In this document: one piece after another, positions 8,883-17,545 of the stretch
How the letters are laid out: each line of letters begins with the position of its first letter
Position numbering within the stretch: position 1 is the first letter of the stretch
Assembly: GCF_002024165.1 (NCBI RefSeq)
Contig: NZ_MWQN01000001.1
Location: 4,691,501 to 4,755,500, forward strand
Source of the DNA: Embleya scabrispora
Lineage (GTDB): Bacteria > Actinomycetota > Actinomycetes > Streptomycetales > Streptomycetaceae
Length of the DNA stretch: 64,000 nucleotides
Reading direction: 5' to 3'
Position numbers and translations under genes: made by a program
Notes under the pieces: model-generated
Databases searched by the model: none
What the model saw: the letters and a program-made list of their open reading frames with translations, nothing else
Told to the model about the DNA's origin: nothing

Positions 8883-9461
8883 ATGTCTGCCATGGCACAC
8901 GAGATCCCCGCGCAGGAAGACGTCATGCTCGACGGCTTCCTGGCGTTGGACACCCCCTTGGGCTTCCGCGCCGAGTTCATCGAGGGGGACATCGTCGTGA
9001 CACCACCGCCGATGGGAAATCACGAGCGCATCATCAGCGCGGTGGTTCGCCAGATTCTGAGCGGCTCGGCCGTGCCGATGGATTTCTCCGGTGGCAAGGG
9101 ATTGGTGGTGGCCGCCGGCGGGGGACCCGCCCCCAACCATGTCATTCCGGACGGCACGTTCGCTCCCGAGGAACTGGACCTGTTCCTGGACGCCGAATCG
9201 TGGATGCCGTGCGCCGGGGTTGCCCTGGTCCTGGAGGTGACGTCGTATCGAGCCGGCTTCGATCGGGAACAGAAGCGACGGGCCTATGCCCGCAGCGGCA
9301 TTCCGCTGTACCTGCTCGTGGATCGAGAGCAGAGCAAGGTCACGCTCTTCCTGGCGCCGAAGGGCGACGACTACCTGGAGAGCCACGCCGGTCCCTTCGG
9401 CAAGCAGATCGATCTTCCCGCGCCGTTCTCGATGACGCTGAGCACCGGCAAGTTCGTGTGA
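8883..9461 (+). CDS. Uma2-family (DUF820) restriction-endonuclease-like protein
   Basis: 192-residue PD-(D/E)XK-fold protein of the Uma2 group, very abundant in actinomycetes and of largely unknown role. The PD motif appears in VIPDGTFAP, the second catalytic segment in LVLEVTS, followed by the typical REQKRRAYARSGIPLYLLVD block that packs the active site. The ATG at 8883 follows a GGAAGGGG ribosome site. The gene stands alone, after a strong hairpin and convergent with a WD40-type gene. Nuclease activity is inferred from the fold only. Confidence 0.8.
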   Translation: MSAMAHEIPAQEDVMLDGFLALDTPLGFRAEFIEGDIVVTPPPMGNHERIISAVVRQILSGSAVPMDFSGGKGLVVAAGGGPAPNHVIPDGTFAPEELDLFLDAESWMPCAGVALVLEVTSYRAGFDREQKRRAYARSGIPLYLLVDREQSKVTLFLAPKGDDYLESHAGPFGKQIDLPAPFSMTLSTGKFV

Positions 9462-9538
9462 CGAACCAGGGGTCCGCGCGTCACCTTTCGAGGGGGCGCC
9501 GTGCCCGAAGTCGACGAGTTCTTCGGTCGGCGCGTGCC

Positions 9539-10744
9539 TCACACCCGCCGGACGAAGACCCGGCCGAAGTCGCCGCCGGTGGCCAGGAGGGTGCCGTCGG
9601 CGGAAAAGGCCAGGCGGCGGATGCGTTGTTCGTCGTAGCCGGGCAGGGCGACGGCGCCGCGCTCGCGCAGCTCCGCGTCGTACACGCGCAGGGCGCTCGT
9701 ACGATGACCGCCCACCGCGATCCGCCGGCCGTCCGGCGAGTAGGCCCACGCGTAGCAGGTCGCCCAGCCCTTCGGGTGGTGCGGATCACCCAGGTGCCAG
9801 GCCGGCTCGCCGGTGTCGATCGAGATCGCGAACGGCCCGTGCACGCGGCCCCGATTGACCAGGAGCAGCGTCTCGCTCGGATCGAAGCCGAGGTCGCCGA
9901 TCTCCCACTCCAGCGGCACCCGCGCGACCGGCCGGCCGGCCTCCACGTCCCACACCTCGACCTCGTTGGTCGGATCCTCGCTCGCGTCCCGGTGCCCGTA
10001 CACCAGCCCGCGACCGACCCGCCACACCGCGAGCAGCCGACCCGAGGGGGACAGCGCGGCGCCCCGGCACTCGGTGGCCGGCGAGCGGGTGGACACCTCG
10101 CAGACCGGCGCGCCGGCCGCGTCCAGGACGCGCACCCGGTCGTCGGCGTCGAACACCACCAGGCGCCGCCGGGCCGCGTCCCAGGCCGGCTGCACGGTGT
10201 GCGGATTGAACAGGGCGTTCTCGAACTGCCGGTAATCGGCCAGCGGTTCCTCGTGCAGCGTGCCCAGGTCGAGCCGCCGGGTCGAGCCGCCGACGGTGTA
10301 GACCACGGCCGAACCGGTCGCGTCGAACAGCGCGGTGGCGATGCCGGTCGGCCGCTCGGCCGCGGGCACCGCGTGCACCGTGCGGCGCACCCCGGTCGCC
10401 ACGTCCACGAGCCGGATCGCGCCGTCGTAGGCGATCAGCACGGTGCGGCCGTCCGGATGCAGGTCCATGGCCCGGGACGAGGTCTTGCCCGGCGGCATGA
10501 ACTCCAGCACCACCGGGTCCTCGGCCCCGCCCAGGCGGACGAACCCGGCGCGCATCGCCTTGCCCACCTCCCGGCGCAGCGCGATCACGGCGGCGGCCGG
10601 GTCGGCGAAGTCCTTGCGCGTCTCCCGGGCCGCCCCGTCACCCGAGCGGGCGGAGCGGACGAACGCGGCGCCGGACACGCCGAACATCCGATACTTCGGC
10701 CCGGCCGAGTCCGGCAATACGAGGGTGATCTCTTCCTGCGCCAT
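9539..10744 (-). CDS. WD40-type beta-propeller protein with possible N-terminal WGR-like domain
   Basis: 401 residues from ATG 10744. The last ~300 residues show successive beta-propeller blades of WD40 type (for example AMDLHPDGRTVLIAYDG, RGAALSPSGRLLAVW, YAWAYSPDGRRIAVGG and RLAFSADGTLLATGG). Residues 1-75 resemble a degenerate WGR domain, with the ending FADPAAAVIAL...AGFVRL. No enzyme motif or signal peptide is visible. Propellers usually scaffold protein interactions; the partner is unknown. The start is uncertain: an in-frame ATG at 10795, 11 nt after the previous stop, would add 17 residues, and neither has a strong ribosome site. The short distance to the DUF3097 gene suggests co-transcription. 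Confidence 0.7.
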   Translation of the reverse strand: MAQEEITLVLPDSAGPKYRMFGVSGAAFVRSARSGDGAARETRKDFADPAAAVIALRREVGKAMRAGFVRLGGAEDPVVLEFMPPGKTSSRAMDLHPDGRTVLIAYDGAIRLVDVATGVRRTVHAVPAAERPTGIATALFDATGSAVVYTVGGSTRRLDLGTLHEEPLADYRQFENALFNPHTVQPAWDAARRRLVVFDADDRVRVLDAAGAPVCEVSTRSPATECRGAALSPSGRLLAVWRVGRGLVYGHRDASEDPTNEVEVWDVEAGRPVARVPLEWEIGDLGFDPSETLLLVNRGRVHGPFAISIDTGEPAWHLGDPHHPKGWATCYAWAYSPDGRRIAVGGHRTSALRVYDAELRERGAVALPGYDEQRIRRLAFSADGTLLATGGDFGRVFVRRV

Positions 10745-10805
10745 CGCCGTACGGTAGCGCCGCAGGTCGTACGTGGTGACGGTCGGCCATCGCATCGCCC
10801 GGGCC

Positions 10806-11636
10806 TCACCCCTCGGGCGGCGCCGTCACGAAGTCGATGAGTTCCTCGACCCGTCCGAGCAGGGCCGGTTCCAGGTCGCGGTACGAGTCGACCGCCGCGA
10901 GGATGCGGCGCCAGGCCGCGGGCGGGTTCACCGGCCAGCCGAGGGCCGCGCAGACGCCCTCCTTCCACGGGACGCCGCGCGGGACGTCCGGCCAGGCCGC
11001 GATGCCGACGGAGGCGGGGCGTACCGCCTGCCAGACGTCGATATAGGGGTGTCCCACCACCAGCACGTGGTCTCCGCCCACCCGACTCGCGATCCGGCTC
11101 TCCTTGGAGCCGGGCACCAGGTGGTCGACCAGCACGCCCAGGCGGCGACCCGGGCCCGGCGCGAACTCGCGGACCACGTCCGGGAGATCGTCGACGCCCT
11201 CCAGATACTCCACGACCACGCCCTCGATCCGCAGGTCGTCGCCCCACACCCGCTCGACCAACTCGGCGTCGTGGCGGCCCTCGACGTAGATCCGCCCGGC
11301 GCGCGCGACCCGGGCCCGGGCGCCCTGTACCGCGATCGAGCCCGACGCGGTGCGCCCCGGGGTGCGGGCCGGACCGGGGGCGGCCGGACGGACCAGGGTG
11401 ACCACCTCGCCGTCGATCAGGAACCCGCGCGGGTCCATCGGGAACACCCGCAGGCGCCCGTGCCGATCCTCCAGCGTGACGGTGAAGCCCTCGGGGGTCT
11501 TCTCCACCCGGACCACCGCGCCGCAGAAGCCGGTGGACGCCTCCTCCACCACCAGATCGCGCTCGGCCGCGACCTCCGGGACCGGCTTGTCCTTCTTCCA
11601 TCCCGGGATCAGCGACTCGGGTCCATAACTGCGCAT
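10806..11636 (-). CDS. DUF3097 family protein
   Basis: Conserved actinobacterial protein of unknown function, 276 residues. It opens with MRSYGPESLIPGW, a typical start for this family, followed by a small beta-barrel-like region and a segment with YVEGRHDAELVERVWGDDLR and VLVDHLVPGSKESRI that resembles a TOPRIM-like nucleotide-processing core (conserved Glu and Asp pairs). No ribosome site is evident; the TAGCGT sequence just upstream could be a -10 element, so a leaderless message starting at GTG 11642 or ATG 11636 is possible. It lies between a hydrolase gene and the propeller gene on the same strand. Family assignment is good; function is not established. Confidence 0.75.
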   Translation of the reverse strand: MRSYGPESLIPGWKKDKPVPEVAAERDLVVEEASTGFCGAVVRVEKTPEGFTVTLEDRHGRLRVFPMDPRGFLIDGEVVTLVRPAAPGPARTPGRTASGSIAVQGARARVARAGRIYVEGRHDAELVERVWGDDLRIEGVVVEYLEGVDDLPDVVREFAPGPGRRLGVLVDHLVPGSKESRIASRVGGDHVLVVGHPYIDVWQAVRPASVGIAAWPDVPRGVPWKEGVCAALGWPVNPPAAWRRILAAVDSYRDLEPALLGRVEELIDFVTAPPEG

Positions 11637-11665
11637 GACCACGACGCTAGCCGGGTGACGGTACG

Positions 11666-12421
11666 TCAGTCCGGTACGACGCGCCCGGCGGCCACCTCGG
11701 CCAGCCAACGGTTCTGCCGGATCACGAACTCCTCGTCGACCACCGCGCCGTGTCCGGGCAGCCAGACACTCGCGTCCAACGCCCGCACCCGGGCGAGCGA
11801 ATCGCTCCACTCGGCGGCGAACGCGTCCGAGCCGAAGACCGGCGGCCCGCTCTCCTCCACCATGTCGCCGGCGATCAGCACGCCGCAGTCCGGCACGTGG
11901 ACGACCACGTCGTGGTCGGTGTGCCCGCGACCGGGCGCGAACAGCACCACCTCGCGCCCGCCCAGGTCCACCGTCACCGGCGTGCCCGCGGACACCGCGC
12001 GCGTCGGCGGCACGATCCGCGCGGCGCGCATCAGTTCCGGGTCGAACCCGTGCTCGACGCCGCTCGCCCGACCGGCCTCGGCCCACCGCTCCAGATACTC
12101 CGGCAGGTCCGCGTGTCCCCAGACCTCCGCGTCGGGGAAGGCGCGCAGCACCTCGTCGTTGCCGAAGCAGTGGTCGAAGTGGCCGTGTGTGTTCACCACC
12201 GCGACCACCCGGTCGGGCAATCCGTGCCCGGGCAGTTCGCGGGCCAGCGAGGCCAGGATGTCGGCGGCCTCGTGGTCGTGCGAACCGCTGTCCACGAGCA
12301 GGATCCCGTCCCGCCCCGTGACGACCGCCACATTCAGTTCGAGCCCGGGCAACCGACGACGCAGTACGCCCGGCCCGATCGGCTCCCAGGTGGCGTGTTT
12401 CGGCTGTTCGGCGCGTAGCAT
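11666..12421 (-). CDS. Metallo-beta-lactamase-fold hydrolase
   Basis: 251-residue MBL-fold protein. The zinc-binding signature THGHFDH is at residues about 98-104, with the further metal ligands in [12 protein letters not shown] and LPGHG. This arrangement fits the class of small hydrolases that includes lactamase-like, lactonase-like and glyoxalase-like enzymes; the substrate cannot be read from sequence. No signal peptide is present, so it is cytosolic. It is divergent from hrcA, so its promoter shares the 150-nt gap that holds the CIRCE element, and HrcA could in principle affect it. Start ATG at 12421. Confidence 0.8.
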   Translation of the reverse strand: MLRAEQPKHATWEPIGPGVLRRRLPGLELNVAVVTGRDGILLVDSGSHDHEAADILASLARELPGHGLPDRVVAVVNTHGHFDHCFGNDEVLRAFPDAEVWGHADLPEYLERWAEAGRASGVEHGFDPELMRAARIVPPTRAVSAGTPVTVDLGGREVVLFAPGRGHTDHDVVVHVPDCGVLIAGDMVEESGPPVFGSDAFAAEWSDSLARVRALDASVWLPGHGAVVDEEFVIRQNRWLAEVAAGRVVPD

Positions 12422-12475
12422 GCGTCAACCTTGGCACGGACTCAGGGGTACGGTCCGGATCGGGTGACCCGTACA

Positions 12476-12502
12476 CTGGCACTCGGCGGGACGGAGTGCC
12501 AA
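12476..12502 (+). promoter_or_regulatory. CIRCE operator for HrcA
   Basis: The arms CTGGCACTC (12476-12484) and GAGTGCCAA (12494-12502) are separated by exactly 9 nt. This matches the CIRCE consensus TTAGCACTC-N9-GAGTGCTAA with only outer-base changes. A -10-like TACACT (12472-12477) overlaps the left arm. The site lies 69 nt before the hrcA start, so HrcA autoregulation of the hrcA-dnaJ2 operon is expected. Confidence 0.9.
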
Positions 12503-12571
12503 CCAGTGGGACGAACCACCGCCTACGCGACACGGCAATGGGTGGAAGAACGGGTCAGGGAGGTGCGCACC

Positions 12572-13588
12572 ATGCTCGACGATCGGAAACAGGACGTGCT
12601 GCGTGCCATCGTGCAGGACTACGTGGCGACCCAGGAGCCGGTCGGCTCCAAGGCGCTCGCGGACCGACACAACCTCGGGGTCTCCCCGGCCACCATTCGC
12701 AACGACATGGCCGCGCTGGAGGAGGAGGGCTACATCACGCAGCCCCACACCAGTGCCGGCCGGGTGCCCACCGACAAGGGCTACCGGCTGTTCGTCGACC
12801 GGCTCGCGGGCGTCAAGCCGCTGTCCGGCGCCGAGCGCCGGGCGATCCAGACCTTCCTGGCCGGCGCGGTCGACCTGGACGACGTGGTGGGCCGCACGGT
12901 CCGGCTGCTCGCGCAGCTGACCCATCAGGTCGCCGTCGTGCAATACCCCTCGCTGACCCGCTCGACGATCCGGCACGTCGAGTTGCTCACCCTCGCGCCC
13001 ACCCGGGTCATGCTCGTGCTGATCACCAGCACGGGCCGGGTCGAGCAGCGGGTGATGGACACGCCGGGCCCGGTCGGCGAGAACCTGCTCGCCGACGTCC
13101 GGGCGCGGCTGAACAGCCGCATCACCGGCAAGCGGTTCGCCGATGTGCCGTTGCTGGTCCAGGACCTCGCCGAGCCGTTCACCGCCGAGGAACGGCCGAT
13201 CGTGGCGGACATCCTGGCCACCCTGCTCGACACCCTGGTCGAGCACAAGGAAGAGAAGGTCGTCCTGGCCGGGACGGCCAACCTGACCCGTTTCGGCATG
13301 GACTTCCCGAACACGATCCGCCCGGTCCTGGAAGCGCTCGAGGAACACGTCGTATTGCTGCGGCTGTTGGGCGAGGCGACCGACCCGGGCATGGTCGTGC
13401 GGATCGGACACGAGAACATGCACGAAGGACTGGCCGCGACCTCGGTGGTCGCCGTCGGATACGGCAGTGGGCAGGAAACACTGGCGAAGCTCGGAGTGCT
13501 CGGGCCGACCCGGATGGACTACCCCGGAACGATGGGAGCGGTGCGCGCCGTGGCACGGTACGTCGGACAGATCCTCGCGGAGTCGTAG
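12572..13588 (+). CDS. hrcA: Heat-inducible transcription repressor HrcA
   Basis: 338 residues, normal for HrcA. The N-terminal winged helix runs from [17 protein letters not shown] through [31 protein letters not shown], the hallmark of the family, followed by a GAF-like dimerisation domain. HrcA binds CIRCE and represses chaperone genes; folding with GroEL restores its activity after heat shock. The ATG at 12572 follows AGGGAGGTG. The CIRCE element upstream and dnaJ two bases downstream confirm identity. Confidence 0.97.
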   Translation: MLDDRKQDVLRAIVQDYVATQEPVGSKALADRHNLGVSPATIRNDMAALEEEGYITQPHTSAGRVPTDKGYRLFVDRLAGVKPLSGAERRAIQTFLAGAVDLDDVVGRTVRLLAQLTHQVAVVQYPSLTRSTIRHVELLTLAPTRVMLVLITSTGRVEQRVMDTPGPVGENLLADVRARLNSRITGKRFADVPLLVQDLAEPFTAEERPIVADILATLLDTLVEHKEEKVVLAGTANLTRFGMDFPNTIRPVLEALEEHVVLLRLLGEATDPGMVVRIGHENMHEGLAATSVVAVGYGSGQETLAKLGVLGPTRMDYPGTMGAVRAVARYVGQILAES

Positions 13589-13590
13589 AG

Positions 13591-14724
13591 TTGGCTACCG
13601 ATTACTACGAGGTCCTCGGGGTACGGCGCGACGCCACCCCGGAGGAAATCAAGAAGGCCTTCCGCCGGCTCGCTCGGGAGCTGCACCCGGACGTCAATCC
13701 GGACCCGAAGACGCAGGACCGGTTCAAGGAGATCAACAACGCCTACGAGGTCCTTTCGGATCCGCAGAAGCGTCAGATGTACGACCTCGGCGGCGACCCG
13801 CTGTCCTCCGGGGGCGGCGGGGGAGGTGGTGGCTTCGGCCAGGCCGGCTTCGGCTTCAGCGACATCATGGACGCGTTCTTCGGCCAGGCCAGCCAGCGCG
13901 GACCGCGCTCGCGCACGCGCCGCGGCCAGGACGCGATGATCCGGATCGAGATCACCCTCGAAGAGGCCGCGTTCGGCACCACCCGGGAGATCCAGGTGGA
14001 CACCGCCGTCACGTGCAACACGTGCAACGGCGAGGGCGCGGCCCCGGGCACCACGGCGCAGACCTGCGACATGTGCCGCGGGCGGGGCGAGGTCAGCCAG
14101 GTCACCAAGTCGTTCCTGGGCCAGGTCATGACGTCGCGGCCGTGTCCGCAGTGCCAGGGCTTCGGCACCGTGGTCCCGCACCCGTGCCCCGAGTGCGCGG
14201 GCGACGGCCGCATCCGCGCGCGCCGCACGCTCACCGTCAAGATCCCGGCGGGCGTGGACAGCGGTACGCGGATCCAGCTCGCGGGCGAGGGCGAGGTCGG
14301 CCCCGGCGGCGGCCCGGCGGGCGATCTCTACGTGGAGATCGTCGAGGTCGCGCACGCCACCTTCCAGCGGCGCGGCGACGACCTGCACTGCACGGTCACC
14401 ATCCCGATGACGGCGGCGTCGCTCGGCACGAAGGTGCCGCTGCAGACGCTGGACGGCACGGAGGAGATCGACATCCGCCCGGGCACCCAGTCGGGCCAGT
14501 CGATCCCCCTGCACGGGCGGGGCATCACCCACCTGCGCGGCGGCGGCCGTGGCGACCTGGTCGTACACGTCGAGGTCCAAACGCCGAACAAGCTCGACCC
14601 CGAGCAGGAGGAACTGCTCCGCCGCCTGGCCAAGCTGCGCGGCGAGGAACGCCCGTCGGGGCAGTTCACCCCGGGGCAACAGGGGCTGTTCTCGCGCCTG
14701 AAGGACGCCTTCAACGGCCGGTAG
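13591..14724 (+). CDS. dnaJ: Chaperone protein DnaJ (second copy type, DnaJ2)
   Basis: 377-residue type I DnaJ. The J domain has the HPD motif in ARELHPDVNPDP, followed by a Gly-rich linker (about residues 70-90). The zinc domain has four CxxCxGxG repeats: CNTCNGEG, CDMCRGRG, CPQCQGFG and CPECAGDG. The C-terminal substrate-binding domain follows. It stimulates DnaK ATPase and holds unfolded protein. The start is a TTG at 13591, two bases after the hrcA stop, because no ATG or GTG fits the frame and GGAG lies 8 nt upstream; the resulting ATDYYEVLGV start is canonical. This is the hrcA-linked copy; actinomycetes carry another in the dnaK operon. Confidence 0.95.
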   Translation: MATDYYEVLGVRRDATPEEIKKAFRRLARELHPDVNPDPKTQDRFKEINNAYEVLSDPQKRQMYDLGGDPLSSGGGGGGGGFGQAGFGFSDIMDAFFGQASQRGPRSRTRRGQDAMIRIEITLEEAAFGTTREIQVDTAVTCNTCNGEGAAPGTTAQTCDMCRGRGEVSQVTKSFLGQVMTSRPCPQCQGFGTVVPHPCPECAGDGRIRARRTLTVKIPAGVDSGTRIQLAGEGEVGPGGGPAGDLYVEIVEVAHATFQRRGDDLHCTVTIPMTAASLGTKVPLQTLDGTEEIDIRPGTQSGQSIPLHGRGITHLRGGGRGDLVVHVEVQTPNKLDPEQEELLRRLAKLRGEERPSGQFTPGQQGLFSRLKDAFNGR

Positions 14725-15277
14725 CGCGGGCGCTCGTCGCGCGTCGTGACATCGTCCCCGGGCGCCGGATGGGCCGGACTCGGCCGAGTCGGGTCCGGCA
14801 GGCGAGCTTGGGGACGCGGAGCGGTCGCGCTGCGCCCCTGGCCGCGGGGCCAGTCCGAGTCTGTGGTGGGTGGGCCGCCGTCGGCGTGCGGGGCTCCACG
14901 GCCCTGGGTTTCCGGCGAGGCGCGTGTGTTGGTCGGCGCAAACGCGGCCGGCGGCGGACCCGGGTGGGGCCCGGGCCGTGTCTGCCGGGCGGGCGTTCCC
15001 GAGTGGGTCGGGTGTCTCCGGCAGGCGTCGCGCTTTCGGCTGCGGGTGGCCGGCGCGCGGCTTGCCCGAGGTGGCGGCGGCCCGCCACCGACTCGGGCCG
15101 GCCCCGCATCGGCCACCCGCAACCGCTCTTGGTCCCCGATCCGGTATCGGCCGCGACCGAGCCCACCTCGTCCGGGGTGTGAGGGTGCTCGACGGCCGGC
15201 GTCTCGCTTCGGGGAACCCGTGGGCGCCTAGGCTTGGGTGGGTGATGGGTGCGTAGTCGAGCGAGGGGACGGGGAGC
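14725..15277. other. 553-nt intergenic region without a supported gene
   Basis: Between dnaJ and the nitronate monooxygenase gene. Several open frames exist on both strands but all are compositional (Arg/Pro/Gly-rich), have no ribosome site and match no family I know. The only clear structure is the nested hairpin at 15041-15121. The last 40 nt hold the presumed promoter and ribosome site (GAGGGGACGGGGAG) of the next gene. Confidence 0.6.
15041..15121 (+). terminator. Nested inverted repeats downstream of dnaJ
   Basis: Outer arms TGCGGGTGGCCG (15041-15052) and CGGCCACCCGCA (15110-15121) are perfect complements. Inside them GCCCGAG (15064-15070) pairs with CTCGGGC (15092-15098) and GTGGCGG (15071-15077) with CCGCCAC (15082-15088). 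Together they could fold into one long stem. It may be a late terminator or an RNA element; it is 317 nt after dnaJ, which is far for a simple terminator. Confidence 0.5.
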
Positions 15278-16348
15278 ATGATGCCGACGAACGTCGATCC
15301 GACCCGGCTGGCCGAACTGCCGATCGTGCAGGCGCCGATGGCCGGTGCGGGCGGGCCCGCGTTGGCGGCGGCGGTCGGGCGTGCCGGCGGGCTCGGGTTC
15401 TTGGCGGCCGGGTATCGGTCGGCCGCGGTGTTGGGCGCCGAGATCGAGGAACTGCGTTCGCTGGTCGGTGACGTGCCGTTCGGGGTCAACGCGTTCATGC
15501 CGCAGCCGCCGCCCACCCGCGCCGAGGGCGAGCTCACCGCGCGCTACGCCCGCTCGCTGGCCCGGGCCGCCGCGCGATACGGCGGCAGCGTCGGCACCCC
15601 CGCGCCGGGCGTCGAGCGCGACGACTGGGACGCCAAGCTCGACCTCCTCGTGGCCCACCCCGTCCCGGTGGTGAGCTTCACCTTCGGCCTGCCCGACATC
15701 GAGGCGGTCGCCGCGCTGCGGGCGGCCGGGACGCTCACCGTCGCCACCGTCACCACCCCCGAGGAGGCCCGGCTCGCCGTCGCCCACGGCGTCGACGCGC
15801 TGTGCGTCCAGGGCGGCGAGGCCGGCGGCCACCAGGGCAGCTTCGACAACCCCGCCGCCCCCGCCCCGTACGGCCTGCTGACGCTGCTCACCCTGATCGC
15901 CGCCGAGACCGACCTCCCGCTGATCGCCGCCGGCGGCCTGATGACCGGCTGGCAGATCGAGGCGGTCCGGCTCGCCGGAGCGAGTGCCGCCCAACTGGGC
16001 ACCGCCTTCCTGCGCTGCCCGGAAAGCGTCGCCTCGACCGCGCACAAGGTCGCGCTCGGCGACCCCGCGTTCGAGCGCAGCGTGCTCACCCGCGCCTTCT
16101 CCGGCCGCTGGGCGCGGGGGCTGCACAACGGCTTCGCCGCCCGGCACGAGGCCGAGGCCCCCGGGGTCTACCCGTACGTCCACCACCTGGTCGCGCCGAT
16201 CCGCAAGGCCGCCGCCGCGCGCGGCGAGGCCGACGGCCTGGCCCTGTGGGCCGGTCAGGGCTGGCGCCTCGCCCGCGAGGAGCCGGCCGCCGAGGTGATC
16301 CACCGGCTCGTCGACGAGATGGCCGCAGCCCGAAAGGCATCCGCTTGA
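15278..16348 (+). CDS. Nitronate monooxygenase
   Basis: 356-residue FMN-dependent TIM-barrel enzyme of the nitronate monooxygenase (2-nitropropane dioxygenase) family, which oxidises alkyl nitronates to carbonyl compounds and nitrite. Diagnostic segments are IVQAPMAGAGGPALAAAV at the N-terminus, the FMN and substrate motif CVQGGEAGGHQG (residues about 180-191) and LPLIAAGGLMTG with LGTAFLRCPES for phosphate binding. Start is ATG 15278, with a second ATG next to it. Its stop overlaps the rsmE TTG start, so the two are translationally coupled, although the functional link between them is unclear. Confidence 0.88.
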   Translation: MMPTNVDPTRLAELPIVQAPMAGAGGPALAAAVGRAGGLGFLAAGYRSAAVLGAEIEELRSLVGDVPFGVNAFMPQPPPTRAEGELTARYARSLARAAARYGGSVGTPAPGVERDDWDAKLDLLVAHPVPVVSFTFGLPDIEAVAALRAAGTLTVATVTTPEEARLAVAHGVDALCVQGGEAGGHQGSFDNPAAPAPYGLLTLLTLIAAETDLPLIAAGGLMTGWQIEAVRLAGASAAQLGTAFLRCPESVASTAHKVALGDPAFERSVLTRAFSGRWARGLHNGFAARHEAEAPGVYPYVHHLVAPIRKAAAARGEADGLALWAGQGWRLAREEPAAEVIHRLVDEMAAARKASA

Positions 16349-17085
16349 GTGCCCCCGTCTTCCTCGCCCCCGGCGACACGATCCGGCACGGCCGGCAGGT
16401 CGTCCTGGACGGCGCCGAGGGCCGACACGCCGTCACGGTGCGCCGACTCGCGACCGGTGAGCCGATCGTCCTCGCCGACGGCGCCGGACTGGCCGTATAC
16501 GGCACGGTCAACCGCACCGAGGGCAAGGACACGCTCTACATCGACGTCGACTCGCGCACCGAGGAACCCGCCCCCGCGCCCCGGATCGTCGTGGTCCAGG
16601 CGCTGCCCAAGGGCGATCGCGGCGAACTCGCGGTGGAGACGACCACCGAGGTCGGCGTCGACGTGATCGTGCCCTGGACCGCCGCCCGCTGCATCACCCA
16701 GTGGAAGGGCGAGCGCGGGGCCAAGGCGCTGGCCAAGTGGCGCGCCACCGCGCGCGAGGCGGGCAAGCAGGCCCGTCGGCTGCACCTGCCCGAGGTCACC
16801 GAACCGATGAGCACCCGGCAGGTGACCGCGCTCCTCGAGGCCGCCTCGTTCGCGGGCGTCCTGCACGAGGCGGCCACCGAGCCGATCGCGACCGCCGCCG
16901 TCCCGGACGAGGGCGACCTGGTCCTGGTGGTCGGCCCCGAGGGCGGGGTCACCCCGGAGGAACTGGCCGCGTTCACCGCCGTCGGCGCGACCGCCTACCG
17001 ACTCGGCCCGACCGTACTGCGCACCTCCACCGCGGGTGTCTCGGCCGCCTCGGTCCTCCTGGCCCGCTCCGGCCGCTGGAGCTGA
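16345..17085 (+). CDS. rsmE: 16S rRNA (uracil1498-N3)-methyltransferase
   Basis: 246-residue SPOUT-class methyltransferase. It has an N-terminal PUA-like domain and the C-terminal knotted SAM site with VLVVGPEGGVTPEEL and RLGPTVLRTSTAGVSA, signatures of RsmE. It methylates N3 of U1498 in 16S rRNA using S-adenosylmethionine. The start is a TTG at 16345 overlapping the preceding stop (TTGA); this gives MSAPVFLAPG, and no better in-frame codon exists downstream. The genes that follow (HIT, RNase Z-like, PhoH, YbeY, Era) form a conserved RNA-related block. Confidence 0.92.
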   Translation: MSAPVFLAPGDTIRHGRQVVLDGAEGRHAVTVRRLATGEPIVLADGAGLAVYGTVNRTEGKDTLYIDVDSRTEEPAPAPRIVVVQALPKGDRGELAVETTTEVGVDVIVPWTAARCITQWKGERGAKALAKWRATAREAGKQARRLHLPEVTEPMSTRQVTALLEAASFAGVLHEAATEPIATAAVPDEGDLVLVVGPEGGVTPEELAAFTAVGATAYRLGPTVLRTSTAGVSAASVLLARSGRWS

Positions 17086-17176
17086 ACCGCCCGGCCGACC
17101 CGCGCGAGCGAGGGGTTCGGCCCACTACGATCGACGGCGACCGCTCGTGATCGACACGGACCCGATGGAGGCACCC

Positions 17177-17539
17177 ATGGCTGCGGGGGAACCCCAGGCC
17201 GACTGCCTGTTCTGCAAGATCCTCGCCGGCGACGTCCCGGCCACGATCGTCCACGAGACCAAGGACGTGGTGGCCTTCCGCGACATCAACCCGCAGGCGC
17301 CCACGCACATCCTCGTCATCCCGCGCGCGCACTACGCCAACGCCGGCGAACTGGGCGCCGATGCCCCCGAACTGGCCGGCGCGCTGCTGGCCGAGGCCGC
17401 CGTGATCGCGACCGCCGAGGACATCGCCGACTCGGGCTACCGGATCGTCTTCAACACCGGCGCCGGCGCCGGCCAGACCGTCTTCCACGTACACGCCCAC
17501 CTCCTCGGCGGCCGCGGGCTGAGCTGGCCTCCCGGTTAG
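17177..17539 (+). CDS. HIT-family nucleotide-binding protein
   Basis: 120-residue histidine triad protein of the Hint type. The motif HVHAHLLGG near residues 104-112 contains the catalytic histidines, and CLFCKI near the N-terminus is typical. Such proteins hydrolyse adenosine phosphoramidates or acyl-adenylates; the physiological substrate here is not known. The ATG at 17177 has GGAGG 5 nt upstream. The gene sits 6 nt before the RNase Z-like gene. Confidence 0.9.
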   Translation: MAAGEPQADCLFCKILAGDVPATIVHETKDVVAFRDINPQAPTHILVIPRAHYANAGELGADAPELAGALLAEAAVIATAEDIADSGYRIVFNTGAGAGQTVFHVHAHLLGGRGLSWPPG

Positions 17540-17545
17540 GCGTAC

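Noticed and set aside
14746-15231. 161-codon plus-strand frame in the dnaJ downstream gap
   Set aside because: Arg/Gly-rich, no ribosome site, no family resemblance; other frames there are equally open by G+C bias.
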